34,915 nt of DNA, from NCBI GenBank assembly GCA_021325475.1, contig JAJPHA010000126.1, forward strand, positions 1 to 34,915, given 5' to 3'. The DNA comes from Rhodanobacteraceae bacterium (GTDB lineage: Bacteria; Pseudomonadota; Gammaproteobacteria; Xanthomonadales; Rhodanobacteraceae). The position numbers and the translations under genes were made by a program. This document shows, piece after piece, positions 25,053 through 30,282 of this stretch (position 1 is its first letter; each line of letters opens with the position of its first letter). Under the pieces are notes generated by a model, which was not told the origin of the DNA, ran no database searches, and saw only the letters and a program-made list of their open reading frames with translations.

Positions 25053-25412
25053 ATGAGCACCATGACCATCACCCTCGAACGCACCCCTCGCACTCTCCAA
25101 ATCGGCGACAACGCCATCGAGGTCGAGGAGTTGAGCATCCGCCTGCCGTTCGCGCGCAAGCCTGCCGATCTTGGCGAAGTCGGCGGTCAGGGGCAGACCA
25201 AGATCTACATCACCGAGACCAAGGAACTGAGCCCGGCCGAGTTCGACGGCTTTGCCAGCAGCCTGTTGGTATCGCGCGATTGGCTACGCGGCAAAGGCGG
25301 CGGTGCGGGCGACGGCTATCTCTGCGTGGAGGTCAAGGCGCCGGGTCGCCCCTATCTGTACGTCGACCCGGAGGGCGGCGATTACGCCCGCTACGTGGCC
25401 CGCCTCGGGTAA
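25053..25412 (+). CDS. Cassette gene 3, unknown function (119 aa)
   Basis: ATG 25053 has AAGGAG upstream. The 119-residue protein is mixed alpha/beta (MTITLERTPRTLQIGDNAIE, KIYITETKELSPAEFDGFAS) and ends GYLCVEVKAPGRPYLYVDPE before an acidic/aromatic tail. It has no signal peptide, membrane segment or metal motif. No family is recognised. It has its own copy of the leader element upstream and is followed by another. Confidence 0.7.
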   Translation: MSTMTITLERTPRTLQIGDNAIEVEELSIRLPFARKPADLGEVGGQGQTKIYITETKELSPAEFDGFASSLLVSRDWLRGKGGGAGDGYLCVEVKAPGRPYLYVDPEGGDYARYVARLG

Positions 25413-25441
25413 TCGAAAAGATCGAGAAAGAAGCCGGGAAC

Positions 25442-25470
25442 AGCTTGGCTTCTCAATCGAACAGCGCGTT
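25442..25470 (+). repeat. 29-base gene-leader element, copy 4
   Basis: AGCTTGGCTTC, six bases (TCAATC), GAACAGCGCGTT. It ends 39 bases before the ATG of cassette gene 4. The hexamer after the 17-base spacer is GTTACT here instead of GTTCAT. Just upstream, GAAGCC can pair with GGCTTC of the element, a hairpin not conserved in the other copies. Confidence 0.8.
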
Positions 25471-25509
25471 ACTACGGGTGTCGCAACGATCAACCGCAAG
25501 GAGCCCACG

Positions 25510-25878
25510 ATGAACAACACCAACCAGATCCCCGCCACCCGAAACGACGCCTGGGGCTTTTGGGGCACGATGAACGAGAACGCCACAGCAGCCTGGCCGA
25601 CGGCGATGACCGCGATCTCGGATGCCACGCACCAGCCCCTCGACTCAGTCAGGGCCTTCCTCGACAGCCGGCACGGACGTCACTTCGCGGACGATGTCCT
25701 GAACCAGATGCACGCCGGTTGCGCCCTGACGGACGCGATCCACGCCGCCACCGAGCAGTGGATGGGCTGGAAGATCGGACGCCAGACCAGCAAAGACTAC
25801 GGCATCCCGCGCGGCCTGCCTTACCTGACTGGCTTCGTGATTCACTGCGAGATCGTCGAAGAAGAACTCGCCGCCTGA
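25510..25878 (+). CDS. Cassette gene 4, unknown function (122 aa)
   Basis: ATG 25510 follows AAGGAG; the longer in-frame reading passes through the leader element. The protein has a Trp-rich N-terminal part (DAWGFWGTMNENATAAWPTA) followed by helices (LDSVRAFLDSRHGRHFADDV, CALTDAIHAATEQWMGWKIG). It ends GLPYLTGFVIHCEIVEEELA. I believe similar proteins occur on proteobacterial mobile elements, but I know of no function. It is soluble by appearance. It is separated from cassette gene 5 by ten bases, so these two are co-transcribed. Confidence 0.7.
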   Translation: MNNTNQIPATRNDAWGFWGTMNENATAAWPTAMTAISDATHQPLDSVRAFLDSRHGRHFADDVLNQMHAGCALTDAIHAATEQWMGWKIGRQTSKDYGIPRGLPYLTGFVIHCEIVEEELAA

Positions 25879-25888
25879 GGAGAGCGAC

Positions 25889-26095
25889 ATGGCCGCAGCC
25901 ACCACCAACCTGGCCATCGAAGCCAACTACGACGAGTTCGTCGCCGAATTGACCGCGCTCACCCGCAAGTACGGGGTGGCAATCCAGTCAGTCGGCGGCG
26001 TCATCCTTGCCGACCACGTCGACGAGTTCCGCAACGTCACTTACGTTGCCGATATCAGCAGCGGCGACCTCTACCCGAGTTTCCCCAAGTCCTGA
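25889..26095 (+). CDS. Cassette gene 5, unknown function (68 aa)
   Basis: ATG 25889 has GAGGAG upstream and lies ten bases after the preceding stop. The 68-residue protein (YDEFVAELTALTRKYGVAIQ, then VGGVILADHVDEFRNVTYVA) looks like a small alpha-beta domain. It is the only cassette gene without its own leader element. Its last 108 bases overlap the end of the minus-strand methyltransferase gene, so the two are convergent and antisense. No family is recognised. Confidence 0.6.
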   Translation: MAAATTNLAIEANYDEFVAELTALTRKYGVAIQSVGGVILADHVDEFRNVTYVADISSGDLYPSFPKS

Positions 26096-27334
26096 CAGAT
26101 CGTCGAACGCCACCCCATCGGATTTGCGGGTGGCTTGTTGTCCGGTCCAGTCCTGCCAGCGGCGCACGATCACATCGACGTACTTCGGGTCGAGCTCGAT
26201 CAGCCGCGCCAGCCGTCCCGATTTCTCGGCGGCGATCAGCGTCGTGCCGGAGCCGCCGAAGGGATCGAGCACCATGTTGCCGGGGCGGCTCGAATTTCGG
26301 ATCGCGCGCTCGACCAACTCCACCGGTTTCATCGTCGGGTGCAGGTCGTTCTTCTGTGGCTTCTTGATGCTCCACACGTCGCCCTGATCGCGGTCGCCGC
26401 ACCAGTGGCGTTGTGCGCCCTCCGGCCACCCATACAAAATCGGCTCGTACTGCCGCTGGTAGTCGGCGCGGCCCAGAGTGAAGGTGTTCTTGGCCCAGAT
26501 GATGAACGTCGACCACTTGCCACCGGCAGCGCGAAAGGCGGCCTGCAACACATCCAGTTCGCTGGACGACATCGCCACGTAGATGCCACCCCGGCAATGC
26601 GCGATGGTCGGCGTCAGCGCCGCCAGCAGAAAGTCGTAGAAGCCATCGCCCAGGTTGTCGTTCAGGATCGCGCGATCCTTGCCGCGCATCTTGTCCTTCG
26701 CGCTGTTGGCGTAGTTCACGTTGTAGGGCGGATCGGTGAACACCATGTCCACCGGCTCGCCGTCGAGCAAGGTGCGATAGCTGGCGGCCACGGTGGCGTC
26801 GCCGCACAGCAGTCGATGACCGCCGAGTAGCCAGACGTCGCCCGGGCGCGAGACCGGCGTCTCAGAGACCTCGGGCACGGCATCGTCATCGGTTTCGCCT
26901 TCGCCATCCGGTTCATCGCCCGCCAGCAATTCGGCCAACGCATCGGCGTCGAAGCCGGTCAGATCGAGGTCGAAGCCTTCGTCCTGCAAGGCTTCCAGCT
27001 CGATGCGCAGCAGTTCGTCGTCCCACCCGGCGTTCTCGGCGATGCGGTTGTCCGCGATCACCAGCGCGCGGCGCTGCGTCGGCGTTAGATGGTCGAGCAC
27101 GACCACCGGCACCATCTCCAGGCCGAGTTTCCGAGCGGCGGCGAGCCGCCCATGACCGGCGACGATCACGCCGTCGCTGCCAGCGAGGATGGGGTTGGTG
27201 AAGCCGAACTCGGCGATGCTCGCGGCGATCTGCGCCACCTGCGCGTCGCTGTGTGTGCGCGCATTGCGTGCATAGGGCACGAGCTTGGCGGTCGGCCATC
27301 GTTCGATCTTGTCGGCGAGCCACGAGAGCGTCAT
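25988..27334 (-). CDS. ParB-domain DNA adenine methyltransferase fusion
   Basis: ATG 27334 overlaps the stop of the upstream paralogue (ATGA). The 448-residue protein has a ParB/Srx-type N-terminal domain (about 10-95) with KLVPYARNARTHSDAQ, GSDGVIVAGHGRLAAARKLG and ALVIADNRIAENAGW. The C-terminal half is a beta-class methyltransferase: TDPPYNVNY (DPPY at 201-204) precedes the AdoMet motif LDPFGGSGTT (356-365). DPPY with this order points to N6-adenine. There is no linked restriction gene, so it is an orphan, likely anti-restriction or regulatory. About 34 C-terminal residues are read antisense to cassette gene 5 and are probably not ancestral. Confidence 0.88.
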   Translation of the reverse strand: MTLSWLADKIERWPTAKLVPYARNARTHSDAQVAQIAASIAEFGFTNPILAGSDGVIVAGHGRLAAARKLGLEMVPVVVLDHLTPTQRRALVIADNRIAENAGWDDELLRIELEALQDEGFDLDLTGFDADALAELLAGDEPDGEGETDDDAVPEVSETPVSRPGDVWLLGGHRLLCGDATVAASYRTLLDGEPVDMVFTDPPYNVNYANSAKDKMRGKDRAILNDNLGDGFYDFLLAALTPTIAHCRGGIYVAMSSSELDVLQAAFRAAGGKWSTFIIWAKNTFTLGRADYQRQYEPILYGWPEGAQRHWCGDRDQGDVWSIKKPQKNDLHPTMKPVELVERAIRNSSRPGNMVLDPFGGSGTTLIAAEKSGRLARLIELDPKYVDVIVRRWQDWTGQQATRKSDGVAFDDLSGLGETRVEVAAADIGNVSDVAELVDVVGKDDAAD

Positions 27335-28728
27335 GCCACAACCTCCTCGGTACGCTCGCCCTCGACCTCGTCGAAGGTCTGACCCGTGGCCAGCAGCGTG
27401 ACCGCCACCGCCGGGTGGTTCTGCCGGAAGCGCCGGATGGCGACATCGACGTACTCCGGCGCGATCTCGACCGAGCGGCAGACGCGCCCGGTTCGCTGCG
27501 CGGCCAGCATCGTGCTGCCGCTGCCGCAGAACGGCTCGAACACTAGATCGCCCGTGGCGCTGAACGCCTCGATGATGAACTGCGGCAGTGCGACCGGGAA
27601 CACGGCGGGATGGTCGATGCCGTCGCCGATCTTGCCCTTGTGGCGCATCACGCGGATCACCGAATCGGGGATGCGCATGTCCTGCGTCGGCTGGCCCGAG
27701 TGCGTCCAGCCGTTGACCTCGCCGTCCTTGCCGCGCATCGCCGTGGACGAGCCATCGGCGCGCAGGTGCGTTTCCTGTCCGGCGAACTTGCACGGCACGA
27801 TCTTGTTGGGCTTGCGGCTGGCGCGGTTGAAATGGAACACGAACTCGAAGCTGGGCGCGAAGCGACCCTGCCAGTCGCCGGGCATCCCCGGCCCCTGATC
27901 CCAGACATACCAGCCGAAGCGCCGCCAGCCCTTCGTCCGCATCCAGCCGAGCCACGCCTCCCAATACGGGACGAACTCGTTGTCGCGGTGGATCAGGCCG
28001 AGGTTGATCAGCACCTGGCCGTCGCCCGCCATCGGCAACTGAGCGAACACGCCGCGCATCAGCGCGTCCCAATCGGCGATGCCGCCGGTGGTGTAGTCGC
28101 GCTGGTTGCCGTAGGGCGGCGAGGTGAAGCACAGCGCCGCTTGCTCGCCTGCCATCAGTGCGGCGACCACTTCGGCGTCGGCGGCGTCGCCACAGATCAG
28201 GCGATGCGCACCGATGGCCCAGACGTCGCCCGCGCGGGATACCGGCATAGCCGGAGTGTCGGGAACGTCGTCGGCGTCATCCGCCGCTTCGTCGTCCTGC
28301 GCGTCGCCGCCCGATTCCTCTGCGGCTGCTAGTAGATCTTGCAGCTCGGCGTCCTCGAAGCCGGTGAGCGCCAGCTCGTAACCGGCGTCGGACAGCTCGG
28401 CCAGCTCCAGCGCCAGCATTTCCTCGTCCCAGCCCGCGTCCAACGCCAGCCGGTTGTCGGCAATGACATAGGCGCGCTTCTGCGCCGCGCTCAGGTGTGC
28501 CAGTTCGATCACCGGCACTTCGGCCAAGCCGAGCTTGCGTGCGGCGGCCAGACGCCCGTGGCCCGCGATGATGCCGCTGCCGCCGTCGACCAGGATCGGG
28601 TTCGTCCAGCCGTACTCGACGATGCTGGCCGCGATCTTGGCGATCTGCGCCTCGGTGTGCGTGCGCGGGTTGCGGGCGTAGGGGATCAGCGTCTCGACCT
28701 TGCGGTACTCGACGTTCAAAAGATTCAA
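27331..28728 (-). CDS. ParB-domain DNA methyltransferase fusion, SPPY type
   Basis: The likely start is TTG 28728; no in-frame ATG or GTG lies nearby, and a second TTG is at 28719. The 465-residue protein has the same layout as the next gene: a ParB-like domain (TLIPYARNPRTHTEAQ, SGIIAGHGRLAAARKLGL, AYVIADNRLALDAGW), an acidic linker (about 135-160), then a beta-class methyltransferase with TSPPYGN (SPPY at 203-206) and FEPFCGSGS (397-405). SPPY is typical of N4-cytosine enzymes but not proof. Its role is probably protection or marking of phage DNA. A terminator hairpin ends only about 15 bases upstream of the start. Confidence 0.87.
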   Translation of the reverse strand: MNLLNVEYRKVETLIPYARNPRTHTEAQIAKIAASIVEYGWTNPILVDGGSGIIAGHGRLAAARKLGLAEVPVIELAHLSAAQKRAYVIADNRLALDAGWDEEMLALELAELSDAGYELALTGFEDAELQDLLAAAEESGGDAQDDEAADDADDVPDTPAMPVSRAGDVWAIGAHRLICGDAADAEVVAALMAGEQAALCFTSPPYGNQRDYTTGGIADWDALMRGVFAQLPMAGDGQVLINLGLIHRDNEFVPYWEAWLGWMRTKGWRRFGWYVWDQGPGMPGDWQGRFAPSFEFVFHFNRASRKPNKIVPCKFAGQETHLRADGSSTAMRGKDGEVNGWTHSGQPTQDMRIPDSVIRVMRHKGKIGDGIDHPAVFPVALPQFIIEAFSATGDLVFEPFCGSGSTMLAAQRTGRVCRSVEIAPEYVDVAIRRFRQNHPAVAVTLLATGQTFDEVEGERTEEVVA

Positions 28729-28743
28729 GGGTGTGGGTTCCGC

Positions 28744-28783
28744 AAAAACGAAACCCGCCGACGGACCGTGCCGTGGGCGGGTT
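28744..28783 (-). terminator. Intrinsic terminator just before the methyltransferase genes
   Basis: AACCCGCCGACGG and CCGTGGGCGGGTT pair at 12 of 13 positions around the loop ACCGTG (28752-28783). On the minus strand this is followed by TCGTTTTTGCG, with five consecutive T. It is the best terminator in the window. It ends about 15 bases before the TTG start of the methyltransferase, leaving no room for a promoter after it, so it may act as an attenuator. Confidence 0.75.
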
Positions 28784-28793
28784 GGAGTGTGAA

Positions 28794-28846
28794 GTGCGAA
28801 CTGGACGGGGTGCGAACCTGCGAACCGTGCGAACCTCGGTTCGCAC
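28794..28846 (-). repeat. Array of GGTTCGCAC boxes (operator/iteron-like)
   Basis: On the plus strand the boxes are GTGCGAACT (28794), GTGCGAACC (28810), a truncated TGCGAACC (28819) and GTGCGAACC (28827), then the inverse GGTTCGCAC (28838). The last two form a perfect 9-bp dyad with a two-base centre. Spacing of the inner boxes is 8-9 bases. This is typical of a protein-binding array; the binding protein is not known. Confidence 0.7.
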
Positions 28847-29064
28847 TCTGACGCTAGAAAAGCGCCGCGCTCGCGCCCCCCGCATTGCGATTCGGGAAGG
28901 AAGGACCCCTTTTGCCTCGGGCCGCTCGCCGCGCCGTCACCGCTGTCCAGAAGATAGCTGAAATACTACCCCCGACCGGGCTGATTTGTTGCGGGGTCAA
29001 AAACCGCTCACTGCCGCCGATGCCCGCGCATTGCCGACCACCTGCGCCAAATCACGCCAAATCC

Positions 29065-29460
29065 CTACGCAGTGACGACGCCATTGAGCTGGTCGGCGAC
29101 CGTCTGCAAGGCGCGCTGCCAGCGCCGCCAGGCCGTCGTGCGGTCGCAGGCGAAGCGGATGGTGATGTCGCGCCAGCCGTATCGCTTGGCGCGCATCCAC
29201 ACGAGGTGGCGCTGCTCGACCTCCAACCACTGCACCCACTTCATCGTCTCCAGCATCCGGTCGATGGCGTCCGGCGTCGGAGGGAACGGTCGGTACACGT
29301 GCTCGTCGGCGGCGAAGGCCTCCCACTCCTTGCGCACGATGATCGGCCAGGTGTTGAAGTAGCCCTGCACACGCACGGGAGGCAGGCGTCGTCCCGTGCT
29401 GGCCGCTTCCTCGAAGCGCGCGGCCACGTCGTCGATTGTCCAGTTGCGATGGTCAGCCAT
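29065..29460 (-). CDS. HTH protein (DUF6362-like)
   Basis: ATG 29460 (MADHRNWTIDDVAARFEEAA) overlaps the end of the upstream gene; a longer frame upstream is a Ser/Thr-rich shadow. The 131 residues contain RLPPVRVQGYFNTWPIIVR near 25-43, which I recognise from DUF6362-type phage proteins, and a C-terminal helix-turn-helix (about 94-120: RYGWRDITIRFACDRTTAWRR) like sigma region 4. As the last gene of the early operon, a role as transcription regulator for methyltransferase or late genes is plausible. The family name is a recollection. Confidence 0.7.
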   Translation of the reverse strand: MADHRNWTIDDVAARFEEAASTGRRLPPVRVQGYFNTWPIIVRKEWEAFAADEHVYRPFPPTPDAIDRMLETMKWVQWLEVEQRHLVWMRAKRYGWRDITIRFACDRTTAWRRWQRALQTVADQLNGVVTA

Positions 29461-29662
29461 GACGTGCGCCTCCTTGTCCGTAGAGACGTTCGCCGATGCG
29501 ACGGATGAACTCCCGCTCGATGAAGTCGAGGCGTTCGTCGGCGGCGTTGACGACGAGGATGTGCTGGTCGCGCCAGCCACGTTGCTTCATCGCCTCGAGG
29601 TCGGTGGAGTCGGGCTGGAGGCGGCCCAAGGGGCAGCGATAGGTGGGCGTCGGAGTCTTCAT
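29453..29662 (-). CDS. Small early protein, unknown function (69 aa)
   Basis: ATG 29662 lies at the stop of the RuvC-like gene, and GAGGCG upstream serves as ribosome site. The 69 residues have one cysteine (YRCPLGRLQP) and a helical centre (DLEAMKQRGWRDQHILVV, RLDFIEREFIRRIGERLYGQ). Overlap with the next start indicates coupled translation. It lies between the resolvase and the HTH gene. No function is known to me. Confidence 0.65.
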   Translation of the reverse strand: MKTPTPTYRCPLGRLQPDSTDLEAMKQRGWRDQHILVVNAADERLDFIEREFIRRIGERLYGQGGARHG

Positions 29663-29663
29663 C

Positions 29664-30140
29664 TCACGCCTCCCGTTCGAGATCGTGCTGTGCGATGGCC
29701 CAATGCAGCAGCGCCAGCGCGTCGGCTTCGTTGTCGTCGCCGGGCGTGTGGCCGCGCGCGCTCATGGCCGCGATCACCTCGTCCTTGCCCGCGTTGCCCT
29801 TGCCGGTGGCGTGCTTCTTGATCGTGCCGACCGGCACGCCCTGGTAGGGAATCTGGTGGTGCTCGCACCACGCGGTGAGCGTGGCGAGGAAGCCGCCATA
29901 GGCGTGCGCCGCATCGGTCGAGACGTGGCGGCGCACCTCCTCGAAGTGCAGCGCGTCGATTCCGCCGGTCACGGCCTTCAGCTCCGTGAGCCAACGCTTG
30001 AAACGCAAGAAGCGCATCCCGCCGCCTTCGAAGCGTTGCGGCCGGAAGCTCTCGCTGCCGCTGGTGATGTTGCCGTCGCTGCCGCGCAGCGCCCAGCCGG
30101 TGGTGGCGCCCAAGTCGAGGGCGAGGATGGTCGTGATCAT
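29664..30140 (-). CDS. RuvC-like Holliday junction endonuclease
   Basis: ATG 30140 has AAGGA upstream. The 158-residue protein (RuvC is about 170) shows the RuvC/RNase H fold catalytic acids: Asp9 in ILALDLGATTGWAL, Glu67/Glu68 in HFEEV, and a C-terminal pair in GDDNEADALALL (Asp135/Asp136 and Asp140). A Lys-rich GTIKKHATGKGNAGKDE at 105-121 is also standard in phage RuvC homologues. It resolves branched DNA before packaging. It lies next to the origin-like region and downstream of the primase, consistent with recombination-linked replication. Confidence 0.88.
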   Translation of the reverse strand: MITTILALDLGATTGWALRGSDGNITSGSESFRPQRFEGGGMRFLRFKRWLTELKAVTGGIDALHFEEVRRHVSTDAAHAYGGFLATLTAWCEHHQIPYQGVPVGTIKKHATGKGNAGKDEVIAAMSARGHTPGDDNEADALALLHWAIAQHDLEREA

Positions 30141-30163
30141 GGTTGCAGTCCTTGTTCGGTGCG

Positions 30164-30263
30164 GACTGACGGATCAGACGGATCACATCGAAACTCCCCA
30201 TGAGGTGCGTGTGCGCGCACGCGCGCGTAGGAGTTACGACGTAGTCCGTCAAATCCGTCAGTC
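30164..30263. repeat. Nested inverted iterons around an alternating GC tract (origin-like)
   Basis: Left arm: GACTGACGGAT (30164-30174) within two tandem GACGGATCA units (30168-30176, 30177-30185). Right arm: TCCGTCAAA and TCCGTCAGT (30245-30253, 30254-30262), ending ATCCGTCAGTC, the exact inverse of the left 11-mer. Inside is a second pair, AACTCC (30192-30197) and GGAGTT (30230-30235). At the centre 30206-30229 is 24 bases of perfect pyrimidine-purine alternation with the palindrome GTGCGCGCAC. The region lies between the primase-helicase and the resolvase. An origin or operator is likely; promoter elements were not clear. Confidence 0.6.
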
Positions 30264-30282
30264 GGGTGTGTCGGCATGGCGG

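Larger units (their letters stand above)
28729..29064 (-). other. Non-coding gap between DUF6362-like gene and methyltransferases
   Basis: No convincing gene is seen in these 336 bases; the open frames across it are shadows. It holds a terminator (28744-28783), an array of GGTTCGCAC boxes (28794-28846), and a tandem 10-base repeat near its right end, CGCCAAATCA followed by CGCCAAATCC (29045-29064). The remainder (about 28850-29040) shows no tRNA-like fold and no strong promoter by eye. Confidence 0.6.

Noticed and set aside
23983-25470. CRISPR array from the four 29-base repeats
   Set aside because: Copies are 344-650 bases apart with whole genes between them and contain a variable six-base centre; this is a gene-leader element, not an array.
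23983-25470. Conserved leader peptide (in one frame: LGF-x-x-EQRV) in front of each cassette gene
   Set aside because: The frame differs relative to the downstream gene between copies and no common start codon or ribosome site exists, so nucleotide conservation is the simpler explanation.
28277-28885. Minus-strand open frame crossing the box array into the methyltransferase
   Set aside because: Its repetitive VRT/RT-type reading comes from the GGTTCGCAC boxes, and it overlaps the well supported methyltransferase in another frame.
28997-29326. Minus-strand frame ending IWRDLAQVVGNARASAAVSGF after the DUF6362-like gene
   Set aside because: The last 20 residues look protein-like, but the rest is shadow of the DUF6362-like gene and there is no start or slippery site; not enough support for a gene remnant.
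28885-29508. 207-codon plus-strand frame opposite the DUF6362-like gene
   Set aside because: Shadow with no ribosome site or motif; direction opposes the compact minus-strand operon.
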